A stretch of 64,000 bases of DNA, taken from the NCBI GenBank assembly GCA_030867875.1, contig JAOWCC010000577.1, positions 89,571,740 through 89,635,739 on the forward strand, written 5' to 3'. The stretch comes from Actinernus sp. WN-2022 (lineage: Eukaryota; Cnidaria; Anthozoa; Actiniaria; Actinernidae). Shown here one piece after another: positions 1 to 9,847 of the stretch (within the stretch, counting starts at the first letter, position 1; each line of letters begins with the position of its first letter). The position numbers were made by a program, and so were the translations under genes. Below the pieces are notes generated by a model. That model was not told the origin of the DNA, ran no database searches, and was given only the letters and a program-made list of their open reading frames with translations.

Positions 1-2
1 CG

Positions 3-472
3 GGCGTGCAGCGGCTACTGGGTCTAGCGCAATACCTTGGTAAGTTCCTGCCTCATCTGTCGGACATCACATGACCCCTCAGAGAGCTCACACAGGAGAC
101 TGTAGAGTGGACCTGGGGAGAGGCGTAAGAGAATGCACTCAACCAGCTGAAGGATGCAGTCACTCGCACTCCTGTACTAAGGTATTTCAACCTGGATGAG
201 AAGGTGACCCTCCAATGTGATGCGTCGCAGTCAGGGCTAGGGGCTGCTCTGCTACAGAATGGACAGCCTGTTGCCTATGCCTCCAGAGCCCTCACACAGC
301 TGAAACACGCTACGCACAAATAGAGAAGGAGCTTCTTGCCATCGTATTCGCATGTGAAAGGTTTGATACCTATATTTATGGACTGGAGGTTGTTAATGTT
401 GAGAGTGACCACAAGCCCTTAGAGTCCATTGTCCTCAAGCCGCTGAACTCGGCGCCACAGCGACTCCAAAGA
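3..472 (+). pseudogene. RT thumb / RNase H remnant of Ty3/gypsy pol
   Basis: The frame starting at base 3 reads the end of an RT (typical GLAQYLGKFLPHLS stretch) and then an RNase H domain with the first catalytic aspartate context QCDASQSGLGA. Stops fall at 72-74 (TGA) and 126-128 (TAA). Near 300 the reading shifts by one base into the frame that continues as the integrase ORF. The second RNase H half (TIYGLE-like strand, then ESDHKPLE) is therefore in the integrase frame. These breaks mean this copy cannot make a continuous pol polyprotein. Confidence 0.8.
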
Positions 473-1969
473 ATGCTACTACGCCTGCAGAGATACAATC
501 TGGAAATACACTACAAGAAGGGCAAGCACATGTTTGTTGCAGACACTCTCAGCAGAGCGTACCTCCCTGAAGTGAGTATGTGTGACTTCATTCATGAACT
601 GGAAGAAGTTGACCACAAAGGCTCACTCCCCGTCAGCGACGAACGTTGGCATCAGATCAAGCACGCGGCAGCGGAGGACCCAGTGTTTCAAGAGCTGCGC
701 TCTGTCATACAGCGCGGCTGGCCTCAAAACAGATCGGATGTACCACAGTGCTTGTTTCCCTACTACGACATACGTGATGAACTCACCATTCAGGGCGATC
801 TAGTGTTCAAAGGTCAGCAACTGGTGGTGCTAGCGTGTCTCCGCCGGGAAATGATGGAAGTGACACATGCCTCGCACATCGGTATAGAGGCATGTATCAG
901 ACGAGCACGTGACAGTCTCTACTGGCCACGCATGACGACGGAATTAAAGGAGTACATCTCAAAGTGCGATATCTGTTTGGCTCACCGCGATGCACAAATC
1001 AAAGAACCGCTCCTCCAACACGAGATTGTAGCCCGACCATGGTCTAAGGTGGGTGCTGATCCCTGCGAGTTGGACGGACGTACTCTGCTCGTCATTGTCG
1101 ACTACTACAGAAACTACATCGAGGTTGCGCGGGTGTCAACAACGACCACGCGGAGCATCGCCAAGGAGCTGAAAGAAATATTTGCCCGACACGGAATACC
1201 GGATATTGTCGTAACGGACAATGGTCCACAATTTGCATCAGCGGAATTTGCAGTCTTGGCAAGGACCTGGAATTTTGATCATGTGACATCATCTCCACAC
1301 CACCCACAATCGAACGGAAAGGCAGAAAACGCAGTAAAGACAGTGAAGCGGCTGTTCAAGAAATGCAAAGAATCTGGCCAATCAGAGTACTTAGCACTTC
1401 TGGACTGGCGCAATACACCAACGGAAGGAGTCGGCACAAGTCCAGCCCAGCGCTTAATGGGGCATCGCTACAAGACACTATTACCTATTGCGGGTACACT
1501 TCTGCAGCCACGCTACAACACAGAACAAGACGCACGAGCACTGACTGGCATGAAGCAGCGCCAGCAGTTCTATTACAACCGGCACGTGAAACCGCTGAGG
1601 ACCATCACACAGGGTGAGACTGTACGAGTGCAACTACCTGGCCAGAATACATGGACTGCTGGCACCTGCACTGAACAGCGGGACATCCGGAGCTATGTGG
1701 TTAAGGTTGGCAATACAGAATACCGCCGCAACCGTAAACAGCTAATCCAAGGCAATGAAGCGCCAATCCATGACATGCCAGATACTGTAGAGACAACTGC
1801 TGGACCAGCTGAATACAGCTCTGCGCGGGCAAATACCCAACTTATGCAGGCAGCTGTGCCCAATGCTGGGCCAACAACAACAACTGAGCCACCTCCTAGC
1901 ACTGGCCCTCGTCGGTCTGGGCGCAGCCGCAAAGCACCATCATGGCATCATGACTATACTACACCATAG
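473..1969 (+). CDS. Ty3/gypsy integrase region of pol (open, no own start)
   Basis: This open frame covers the end of RNase H and a complete-looking integrase, which joins element cDNA to chromosomal DNA in the nucleus. The first ATG is simply the first methionine after the upstream frameshift; the real protein would be part of a pol polyprotein. Counting from that ATG, the HHCC zinc-binding motif has H132, H135, C165 and C168. The core triad is D197 (GADPCELDG), D249 (TDNGPQF) and E285 (NGKAEN), which gives the canonical D,D-35-E spacing. The C-terminal tail is basic and Pro/Ser/Thr-rich and ends with arginine-rich residues. All catalytic residues are present, so the integrase could be active if expressed, but the upstream breaks remove the normal route. 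Short overlapping frames on either strand are shadows. Confidence 0.85.
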   Translation: MLLRLQRYNLEIHYKKGKHMFVADTLSRAYLPEVSMCDFIHELEEVDHKGSLPVSDERWHQIKHAAAEDPVFQELRSVIQRGWPQNRSDVPQCLFPYYDIRDELTIQGDLVFKGQQLVVLACLRREMMEVTHASHIGIEACIRRARDSLYWPRMTTELKEYISKCDICLAHRDAQIKEPLLQHEIVARPWSKVGADPCELDGRTLLVIVDYYRNYIEVARVSTTTTRSIAKELKEIFARHGIPDIVVTDNGPQFASAEFAVLARTWNFDHVTSSPHHPQSNGKAENAVKTVKRLFKKCKESGQSEYLALLDWRNTPTEGVGTSPAQRLMGHRYKTLLPIAGTLLQPRYNTEQDARALTGMKQRQQFYYNRHVKPLRTITQGETVRVQLPGQNTWTAGTCTEQRDIRSYVVKVGNTEYRRNRKQLIQGNEAPIHDMPDTVETTAGPAEYSSARANTQLMQAAVPNAGPTTTTEPPPSTGPRRSGRSRKAPSWHHDYTTP

Positions 1970-2061
1970 TGGACACCAATGGGAGCTAACCATTGGAACT
2001 GTATATCTATCATTGGTGGAACTTTACCACTTACATATCATAGTCCTTTCTCAGTTTGTTT

Positions 2062-2239
2062 TGTTATAAGAGGATACTTGTATGCGTGACCCCATGGTCG
2101 CGCATAGACTTGCCATTGATACCTCAACTTTGTAATTAGAGATACAATGTTATTGATTGAAGAAATACTCGCTTGTACGCCAGAAGTCATGCATCGACTG
2201 ATTACGAATAAAACTTGATTCAACCACTAAATCTTTACA
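2062..2239 (+). repeat. candidate 3' LTR of the gypsy element
   Basis: The stretch starts TGTTATA, ends TTTACA and has an AATAAA poly(A)-type signal about 30 bases before its end, as expected for a short LTR. No purine-rich tract lies immediately before it and the 5' LTR is outside the window. The call therefore rests on the TG...CA termini and position only. Confidence 0.35.
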
Positions 2240-2245
2240 CGTATG

Positions 2246-2484
2246 TTCTTATATTTATGTCGCTGCTGTCCTCACTACCTTATGCTTATGTAGCGGCTGT
2301 CCTCACTAGGAAAAACAGCGACATAAGCATAAGCCTTAAGCATATAAGCATAAGCATACTGAGCATAAGAATAAGAAGGTTTTGATTTCTTATGTTTATG
2401 TTTATGCCGTGGCTGTCCTCACTAGAACATAAGACTCTTATGCTTATGCTTATGTTTATGTCGCTAGCGAGGACCGGGCGTAAG
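2246..2484. repeat. palindromic CTTATG-rich foldback cluster
   Basis: Several copies of a CTTATGCTTATGT arm followed by GCTGTCCTCACTA lie in alternating orientation, so that neighbouring copies fold back on each other. The reverse complement (ACATAAGCATAAG) appears in the middle of the block. This looks like two nested or overlapping copies of one short foldback element. No coding potential is seen. Confidence 0.7.
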
Positions 2485-2560
2485 TGATTTGTTATATAGA
2501 CATAATATATGTAGTTATGATATAAAATAAAGTTTGCCGCGTAGCAATAGTAAGTGTAAA

Positions 2561-2790
2561 GAATGTGATGTAAAGTGGTAGTGCCAACTGAGTGTGCACG
2601 CCCTACGAGGGAAAGAGAAAAATCTCTGACCCAAGTGGGACTCGAACCCAACGACCTCCAGGTTACATGTCTGGCGCTCTACCATGCCAACTGAGCTATC
2701 AAGTCAGATGAGAGCAATCGTGGGTATTGGTGAATTTTTTCGTAGGGCGTGCAAACTTGGCACTACAGCTTACCACTTTACATCACATTC
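2561..2790. mobile_element. MITE-like element with ~50-bp TIRs enclosing a tRNA-like unit
   Basis: The left end (2561-2608) and right end (2740-2790) are inverted copies. Both read GAATGTGATGTAAAGTGGTA at the outside and GCACGCCCTACGA at the inside, with a small indel in the right arm. Between the arms lies a complete tRNA-like sequence on the minus strand. No transposase is encoded, so it would have to move in trans. I see no convincing target-site duplication at the outer ends. Confidence 0.65.
2627..2705 (-). tRNA. tRNA-like gene (possible Thr-UGU) or tRNA-derived unit
   Basis: Read on the minus strand, the sequence folds as a cloverleaf. The 7-bp acceptor (GACTTGA with TTGGGTC, including G-U pairs) is complete. 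The D stem is GCTC/GAGC with a long 13-base loop, and the anticodon stem is CCAGA/CCTGG with one A-C mismatch. The T arm has GGGTTCGAGTCCC, which is a good B box; TAGCTCAGTTGG supplies the A box. The anticodon position reads TGT, but base 33 is A rather than U, which argues against normal decoding. A run of five T lies a few bases after the 3' end and would serve as a Pol III terminator. It is either a mobile tRNA gene or a tRNA-derived promoter unit such as a SINE head; I favour tRNA-derived. Confidence 0.5.
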
Positions 2791-3146
2791 TGTATAGACA
2801 TAAGTTTTACTATAGGCATAGTTGTGCATAAATACATGCAGGACCTACTTGATACGAGCGTGGTTTGTCGTCTTCTCTTCGGGACGCTGCTTTTCAACAC
2901 GAAACGCTGCCAGCGTCGCTACGGCGTTTTTACTTTTAGTATCGTTTTTTATCTTTCTTGCATTCGTTGTTAGCTAATGTACTGTTTCTTTGGAGCTGGT
3001 TCCATTTTGAGTGCTCTCTTTCGACGAAAAATGGTCAGCTTTTGATAAAGATCTGGACGTTTTAGTAAACAAAATATTTCCCGCCTTTAGCTAGCTAGTG
3101 GCGCGCGCGACACATCACACCATTTTCGGTCACGATGTGATCACGC
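2791..3146. other. no gene seen
   Basis: AT-rich sequence with short open frames only. No domain, RNA gene or clear inverted repeat is recognised. Confidence 0.5.
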
Positions 3147-3330
3147 GGCGGGCAACAATTGATGAATAGGCCATTTTAATTTGACGATGTTGCGCGCACC
3201 GCTAGAACAATGGCTATCTGTTTTAAATAACAAAAGGCTAGTGAACCAGAACGAGTCTTAGCAGCTCGCTTCTATTGTTCTACTGATGCGTGCGCAACAT
3301 CGTCAAAATGGCCTATTGTTGCCAGCGCGG
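3147..3330. repeat. foldback element with ~55-bp arms
   Basis: The left arm GGCCATTTTAATTTGACGAT and GTTGCGCGCA recurs inverted on the right as TGCGCAACATCGTCAAAATGGCC. The outer CAACAAT/ATTGTTG parts match too, apart from an eight-base insertion in the left arm. The spacer of about 60 bases has no feature. Confidence 0.7.
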
Positions 3331-4084
3331 GATACATTGGATTTTGATGACTGCCACGTGACCTGAATCAGCCAATGAGAGCGTGTGCTGTGTCTGAAAA
3401 ACGTATGGCTATGTAACAACTACAGTTATTATTTGGCATATCGGTCTAGCATGAAATGGAGCAATCTGATTGGTTTCCTGACCGGTCGGAATCCTGCCAG
3501 TCTTGGACCGCTCAGTCAGACCGCAACAACCCTATTGAGCTTATTGATTGGGATTTTTCCACCACGAAACGTGTAGCAAAGTAGCTAGTAGTTTCTAACT
3601 AACAAAGTCTACGGAAACAGTAATGTTAGAAGATAAAAAAAACAAGCTATTGTCAAAAACGTAATGTAAGCACCGCCGGCATAAAGCAACGGCAAATTTC
3701 ATGAATTAATTTCTCCGAACACCACCCGAGAAACATCATAGACAAGACAAATGACAACTGAAACTCATGTATCTGGAAACGATTTTTTAAAATCAAAACA
3801 AGCTAAGAATACTGGAAAACATATCTGAAATTTTATTAGCTGAACCTGCTACTTCGTCGATTCTTCAAAAATATTTCGAAGAAACGTGACACGAGCCAAG
3901 CTATGTCACTGACTTCATACCAGCGAAGCATAATTTTATAAACATTTCAGGAACCAAGGCTTCACAGCAAATATCATGAACTGAGGAGGCTACATCAAAT
4001 GCTCTTGAGTAGTCCTTCATGGGTAGTCCTTTATGTTCAGCACGGCGAGGAAAGTCGGCTAAATTTGAAAACTGTTCGTTCAAC
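3331..4084. other. no gene seen
   Basis: No supported gene. Only short open frames without recognisable motifs; sequence is AT-rich with no strong repeat structure. Confidence 0.5.
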
Positions 4085-4551
4085 ATAGACCAGTTCGCGG
4101 TTAATTCCGACATTTTGAAAGGGGTGCAAACATGGCGCGAAATACAGTGTTTGTATGGGGATCCGATGCCAGATAAAATCCGTAAAATCGCATTTCTGAA
4201 ATATTCACTGTCTGTAAACTTAAGATACCAAGTAAACGATTAACGGATCAACATTTGAGGGATGTATCTATGCTAGGAAGCTTGCAATCGTGTTTTTAGT
4301 TTTCCATACATTTTCTGTAAATTTTCCCGCGGATTACAGACAAATGTATGGAAAACTGAGCACACAATTTCACGCTTCCCAGCACAGCTATATCCCTCAA
4401 ATTTCGATCAGTTAATCTTTTACCTGGTATCTTAAGTTTGTATCTGAAGAATATTTCAGAAATTCTATTTACGGATTTTATTTCGGCATCGGTTTCCCAT
4501 ACAAACACTGTATTTCGCGCCATGTCTGAATTAACCGCGAACTGATCTATC
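4085..4551. mobile_element. ~465-bp foldback element, family A copy 1
   Basis: The two halves are inverted copies over nearly their whole length. Ends read TAGACCAGTTCGCGG on the left and CCGCGAACTGATCTA on the right. Inner matching blocks include CAGTGTTTGTATGGG and TACGGATTTTAT. A second copy lies at 26425-27256, which shows that this is a dispersed family. There is no coding sequence; short frames in it are mirrored on both arms. Confidence 0.8.
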
Positions 4552-4925
4552 CAAGTCAACACGACACCAAAACTATCAAAGTGTTGTAAATGTTCACAAA
4601 ACTTGGCGCCGAACATACTGTCCTAAGCGACGATGTGGCGCCGAGTCAGTACACACTATTATGCATGTATTACATTTGATGATTTGAAGAGTTTTGGTAA
4701 TTCGAGCGAGGAGAACGTGAGCTCCTGTAACTGGAGCTGGATTTGGTGTACTCAGGTACACCAAATCTACCTCGCTAACTTTGAAAGGGTTTCTATCTCA
4801 CACTCAGCCAATCAGGTATCACATCTCATTCAGCTGACCAAGCAGAGAAAATACTACTGTAGTTTCCGGAATAAAGACACTGCAATGGTATTTCTGGAAC
4901 AAAGCGAAAGCACAAAGCCATTTGC
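4552..4925. other. no gene seen; one perfect short hairpin
   Basis: No supported gene. A perfect hairpin, ATTTGGTGTAC then TCAG then GTACACCAAAT, lies at 4741-4766. Its role is unknown. Confidence 0.5.
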
Positions 4926-6720
4926 ATAGGTAATAGCATGAGGTGTAGTGATATTTGGCATAAATACCGCGAGTGATATTTTCAAAATTGTTCGTAATAT
5001 CACTGGCCGAAGCGGCTCGTGATATTACGAACAATTTTGAAATATCACTCGCGGTATTTATGCCAAATATCACATACATATCATGCTATTATTTGTTAAT
5101 AATATGACCTAAGAAATTTACTGAAAAAGACAATCAGATGTTCTCTCAACTGGTGCACCGAGTTTGTTTGACAAGTGAAAATCCTGTAAGTGTGCGTTTG
5201 GCAGATAATTCTAGCTTATCGAATTGAACAGCCAAATCTCAAAGAAAGGCTTAATAATCGACTGGAGCTGAGAGAGAATGGCTATAATTAACCTGTGAAA
5301 AAAGTCAATTTCTGGTACATTGACACTCTGAGTAGCAAAGAGCGAAGTTTGATTTCAGGCAGTTCATCAAGCACAACTGAAGTCAAACAATAAAACAGTT
5401 GTCACTTCGCTGTTTTATTTTAAGAGACAGTAACTGTTAATACGTATCAAAACCAGAAAACTGAACGACACTGTCGCAGCTGGAAATGAAATTCCAAGTT
5501 CTTTAAACTTTATAGTACAAGGAAGTATTTTTCTTTAGGTATTAACTAGAACAAGATAATTTGAATCAACTGCTCACGGCAACGGGTCACATGCGACCGA
5601 GTTTCCAAATATTTCAATAGCTTAAAAAGAAATAATTAAAAGAAAATTTAAAAGTCAACTTGGCTTACTTTGTTGGTATGTTGTCCTTGTATAATGTTAG
5701 CTGTTCCTGGGCAGTTGTTTAAGCGAGATGAACGTCAATTTTCGGTTACGTTTTCATTCACTGAATCAAACCACAGGCAGCCCAGACTCGACATATATTT
5801 CCCGCTTTTTGGATTACCTGTGGTATGTTTCATAAGCGATCTCGGAAGAGTTTAGCCTGAGAACAGCATCCCCTACTTGAGGGAGAACGGCGATTTCATC
5901 GTTTCCGTTTCTCCCCATGTAGGGTCTGCGACTCAGAGCCCAAAACCGTGTCCGTGACGTCACTTCCAAATTTTTGGTAATTAACATATTTATGCATAAC
6001 GAAGTCAAAACAAGATGGCGATTGAAATGAGATTTCGAAGTGTAAAGTCCGTCGCAGAGGAAATTTTCTCTCAAATTTGGAATCCCATCTCTCAAATGTG
6101 AACAGCTTAATGTTTTATGTAACTTTATTCGTTGGAAAGATGTGTTCGCTCACTGATATTTTCAACTGGCGGCCCCTTCAAACCAACTCGCGGCCAGGTT
6201 CGGGGTTTTGGAAGAAAAATGCATTTGTCATTGAAGTTACTCCGCTTGTTGCCCTACCGTGTCTAGGTTTGAGCTCAATTTCGCAAACCAAGTCTTGTTT
6301 TGGAGCAAATCATCTATCAATTCAGTCTGATTTTCCTAAATTTTATGGAAATTCTGGTTAATAAGAATACCTTTTATTTTTACCTTTTAATGATATTTCA
6401 AAATTGTTCGTAATATCGTAATATCGATAAGCTAGAATTATCTGCCAAACGCACACTTACAGGATTTTCACTTGTCAAACAAACTCGGTGCACCAGTTGA
6501 GAGAACATCTGATTGTCTTTTTCAGTAAATTTCTTAGGTCATATTATTAACAAATAATAGCATGATATGTATGTGATATTTGGCATAAATACCGCTCATG
6601 ATATTTTCAAAATTGTTCGTAATATCACTGGCCGAAGCGGCTCGTGATATTACGAACAATTTTGAAATATCACTCGCGGTATTTATGACAAATATCACTA
6701 CACCTCATGCTATTACCTAT
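4926..6720. mobile_element. 1.8-kb element with 298-bp TIRs, each TIR containing a palindrome
   Basis: The left arm (4926-5223) and right arm (6423-6720) are inverted copies ending in AGGTAATAGCATGAGG / CCTCATGCTATTACCT. Each arm holds a ~165-bp near-perfect palindrome (4933-5095 and 6555-6716) built on GGCATAAATACCGC and TGATATTACGAACAATTTTG around a central GGCCGAAGCGGC-type turn. The interior has no intact ORF. It includes sequence related to a repeat at 20650-20920 and to the end of the element at 61859-62829. A related palindrome fragment is at 9065-9172. Element class is unassigned. Confidence 0.8.
5224..6422. other. interior of the 1.8-kb element, non-coding mosaic
   Basis: No supported gene. 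A hairpin AATAAAACAG...CTGTTTTATT lies near 5388-5420. Positions about 5770-5860 match the end of the 61859-62829 element (GCAGCCCAGACTCGACATAT). Positions about 6000-6240 match the minus strand of 20650-20920 (CAAATTTGGAATCCCATCTC). Small indels between the two copies break any shared frame, so this part is non-coding. Confidence 0.6.
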
Positions 6721-7085
6721 ACAAACATTATATATTGGTCTCTTTCTTTATTTGTGTATGTATATATGGACCTCGCCCTTCGTGCTCGGTTCATATACAC
6801 ACAAAACAAGAACTCGACCAAGGGTAGTTGTGAAACTATGACTGCAAGAAGATGTGTGCTTCCATGTTGTTTCGTTTGTGGTTTTTCTTCTCTTGGAACC
6901 ATTTTAGGGTGGTTTTAGGAGTTTTTCATCCACCTCGGCTCGCTACCTAAGAAAGAGAGAAGGCTGGCTTCTGCCACAATCACCTGCAGTCTTCATCTCC
7001 AAAATCTCACTTTTCGTCATCAATATGTCACGAATCTCCTGTCGTCGCTAGAATGATAAATGAACTAAGCCCTGCCTGAATTTCA
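6721..7085. other. no gene seen
   Basis: Only short unsupported frames; no recognisable repeat or RNA gene. Confidence 0.45.
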
Positions 7086-7200
7086 GGATCCAGCTCGGTG
7101 TCCAACGAGCGCCAACCGTCATGACAGCCTCGTTATGGTGAAGACAACTAACTCACGACAGGCACTCGTGACGGTTGGCGCTCGGTGTCCAACTTCGTTA
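7086..7200. repeat. short foldback with GCGCCAACCGTC arms
   Basis: GAGCGCCAACCGTCATGAC on the left is matched by GTGACGGTTGGCGCTC on the right. The sequence CTCGGTGTCCAAC occurs in direct orientation just outside the left arm and again after the right arm, which could be a duplicated flank. Confidence 0.65.
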
Positions 7201-7416
7201 GTATGGAGCCTTCAAGTTGGTCGAAAGTCGCGAAAAGGTATGTTCAGTTATATATTATACACAATTTGAAAGGATTTATAAAACAAACCCATAGATTGGG
7301 CTGCCTGTGCCCTCATCCAGACCTGCTCACGCTTGGTCAATAACCCCTATTGCTTGTGGTATAAACCTATTCCATATATGGTAGCTTTTGCCATATTTGG
7401 AAAACACTTATCCAGT

Positions 7417-7655
7417 GTTGTCTTGAAAAGGAAAATGGCGGACTTGTTCACCCGAAAATGCGAAGGGAAAATCTTGAAAAGACAAGCTTAAACAAACAAA
7501 TATGCAACTGACAATTTACAAAAGTGTAGAATCATGTGTTGTCTTGAAAAGAAAAATAACGGACATGTTTACCCGAAAATGCGAGGGAAAATCTTGAAAA
7601 ACAAGCTAAAACAAGCACATATGCAACTGACAATTTACAATTAAAGTGTAGAACC
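7417..7655 (+). repeat. tandem duplication of a ~118-bp unit
   Basis: Two consecutive copies start TGTTGTCTTGAAAAG and contain ACCCGAAAATGCGA, GGGAAAATCTTGAAAA and GCAACTGACAATTTACAA in the same order. The copies differ by a few substitutions and small indels. Non-coding. Confidence 0.8.
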
Positions 7656-8413
7656 ATATTCTTGAGATACCTGTTGCAAAATCTTTGTGCAAGACTCAAG
7701 CACAATTTAGTTTTCGGGTTCTTGAACAAGCCGAAGTTTGACCAGAAAATCGGCCCCGGCACGGCGGATCCCAGTAAGGAATCACACAAGACTACTGAAA
7801 TACTCCTTAAAGTGCAAGTAGTGCCATCTGAAACAACGTGAACTCTTTTGAGGCAGACTTCACCGTTTGCAACATGAAATGTTATTGGTTACCCAAACAA
7901 TAGCCTATCCCTAAAACAATACAAACACTAACCCTAAAACAATGGGATTATTTATCAGTGAAGTCCAATAGTATACGACCTACAGAACAGTGAAGTCTGA
8001 CCGACTCTTTTTGCACCAAATTCTATTTCTGATATACTTCAGTTGTCTAAGTCAGTTTCTTCGAGAGGCAGGAGCAGCAATTAAACTAGAATAAAAGGTA
8101 CCTGAATTGCGAGATTGATTAATCTTGTGATGTTATAATTGAAACCTACGGGATTTTATTGTAGTAGTTTTCTCTTGGGAGGGAGTTGATTCATCTTATG
8201 ACGTCACAGGATCCATGAAAAGTAACCAAAACTAGGGATTAAATGCCAGAAACGTTTAAAAATGTGCAATGTATTAACCTTTTTGTGAGAAAGAAACACA
8301 ATAGTATAATATTGTTTTTGACATGATACTTGCACTTTAAACTTACTTGATGAAGAACTTTAAAAAATACAAGGAAATGGATCACAAATATGTAAGTATA
8401 GATCTTTATTGTT
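7656..8413. other. no gene seen
   Basis: No supported gene or strong repeat. Short minus-strand frames have no recognisable domain. Confidence 0.5.
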
Positions 8414-8920
8414 AGAGCGGATTTCAATTGAGTGTCGGAAGTGTTTTGGTTTTGCGTTTACTAAGCTCTCCTAGAGCGGTTTTCAGTTGAGTGTAGTAAA
8501 ACCAAACGCAAATTACCCACAGCCAGCCAATCATAGGAGCGAGTAATCACAAGTAACTCATAAATGGCTTCCCTGTGAGCCAATGACAAACCAAAGCAAA
8601 ACCAAAACCAATTTGCGTTTGGTTTTACTTTGGATTCTGATTGGTTGGTTTACTTTCTCAGCCAATAGGAGAGCTTAGTAAACGCAAAACCAAAACACTT
8701 CCGACACTCAATTGAAATCCGCTCTATTGGCTGAGAAAGTAAACCAACCAATCAGATTCCAAAGTAAAACCAACCGTAAATTGGTTTTTACCTTTGCTTT
8801 GGTTCGTCATTGGCTCACAGGGAAGCCATTTATGAGTTACTTGTGATTACTCGCTCCTATGATTGGCTGGCTGTGGGTAATTTGCGTTCGGTTTTACTAC
8901 ACTCAACTGAAAACCGCTCT
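8414..8920. mobile_element. two interleaved foldbacks with AGAGCGG termini
   Basis: Termini AGAGCGGATTTCAATTGAGT (8414) and its inverse (ends 8725) pair with each other. AGAGCGGTTTTCAGTTGAGT (8473) and its inverse (ends 8920) form a second pair. The two pairs overlap in the order A-left, B-left, A-right, B-right, and the arms between them are long inverted copies. All four ends abut TA, compatible with a TA target duplication. The arrangement suggests insertion of one related element in another followed by rearrangement. No coding sequence. Confidence 0.8.
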
Positions 8921-9064
8921 ATGCCTGTTCTGTCTACCTAATTTGAAAAGCACGAGTTCTTTGGTTTTTGATGGAGCACGATCAAGCAATGAGCCATTAT
9001 GAATTATGAGGGGATTGCCCTAAAAAATATATTTGCCCGCATTATAAATACTTAATAACATGGT

Positions 9065-9172
9065 TTATACATAAATATTTGGCATAAATACCACTCGTGA
9101 GATTTTAAAATTCCTTGTAGGAATTTTGAAAGGATTTTTGAAATATTTCTCGTGGTATTTATGCCAAATACC
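9065..9172. repeat. palindrome related to the 4926-6720 arms
   Basis: GGCATAAATACCACTCGTGA on the left is mirrored by CTCGTGGTATTTATGCC on the right. It shares its arm sequence with the palindromes inside the 1.8-kb element and is a diverged, shorter member. Confidence 0.75.
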
Positions 9173-9267
9173 AATTTAAATGATCCTAGCCTAAAAAAGC
9201 CAACCCCAAGGAGTTAAATGTGTATATTGAACAAATAGTTTCCATTCTGCTGTGCGTCTATCCTCTT

Positions 9268-9630
9268 TTAGTATAAACCAACTAGTGGACTATTACAAAT
9301 CCTGCATTCTGATTGGCTACCCTACTATAGGTCTCAGGGGTGGATCCAGGGTTTGGACTGAGTAGTTTACTCTGACAGACCAATCAACTCATACCCCACC
9401 CACCCCACCCCTCCTAGTAATAAACTACCTAAAATTTAGAGGTTTGAAAAAAGTTGAGTAGTTTACGGAAATCACATAAACTACCCTGGATCCACCCCTG
9501 GGTCTATTTGTGATAGTCCATGCCGGTTGAGAAAAACCGCACGTATTTTCACGAAATAATAACCTTTTTCAACTTCACATTGTTTCTTTCTATTATTTTC
9601 TACTGTCCGACTAGTTAGTTTATACTAAAA
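9268..9630. mobile_element. TIR element with an inner hAT-like insertion
   Basis: The outer ends TAGTATAAACCAACTAGT and ACTAGTTAGTTTATACTA are inverted copies. Inside them sits a second element, listed separately. No ORF. Confidence 0.65.
9335..9500. mobile_element. MITE with CAGGGGTGGATCCAGGG termini (hAT-like)
   Basis: The ends CAGGGGTGGATCCAGGG and CCCTGGATCCACCCCTG are perfect inverted repeats of a kind typical of hAT non-autonomous elements. GGTCT flanks both sides as a direct repeat; a full 8-bp duplication is not preserved. It lies inside the 9268-9630 element. Confidence 0.7.
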
Positions 9631-9732
9631 CAATTAGACCTATCGCCCTCATGGGCTACGAGTTAAATAGCCCATTCGGCTGCGCCTCATGGGCTATTGA
9701 CTCGTAGCTCATTCGGGCTGCGGGTCTAATTG
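9631..9732. repeat. foldback with CAATTAGACC termini
   Basis: CAATTAGACC and GGGTCTAATTG are the ends. Inside, CATGGGCTA and TAGCCCAT blocks give further pairing (TACGAGT/ACTCGTA). It directly abuts the preceding TIR element. Confidence 0.7.
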
Positions 9733-9737
9733 TTAAA

Positions 9738-9847
9738 TAGATGCACAGATGACGTCACAACGTGAAGAGAACAAAGAAGTGTGCCACGAGACGCAGTCGA
9801 ATGACGTAACTCATGTTCTCACGTTTTGGCGTCATCTATGCATCTAT
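9738..9847. repeat. foldback with TAGATGCA termini
   Basis: TAGATGCACAGATGACG...CACAACGTGAAGAGAAC is mirrored by GTTCTCACGTTTTGGCGTCATCTATGCATCTA read in reverse. It forms the last unit of a head-to-tail run of foldbacks. Confidence 0.7.

Larger units (their letters stand above)
1..2239 (+). mobile_element. Ty3/gypsy-like LTR retrotransposon, 3' half
   Basis: The order RNase H, zinc-binding integrase N-domain, integrase core and then a candidate 3' LTR is that of a Ty3/gypsy (Metaviridae-type) pol. The window begins inside the reverse transcriptase/RNase H part, so gag, protease and most of RT lie to the left or are missing. The RNase H part carries two in-frame stops and a frameshift, whereas the integrase part is open over its whole length. 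The copy is therefore probably non-autonomous but not very old. The element class is clear from motif content; the 3' border is less certain. Confidence 0.85.
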
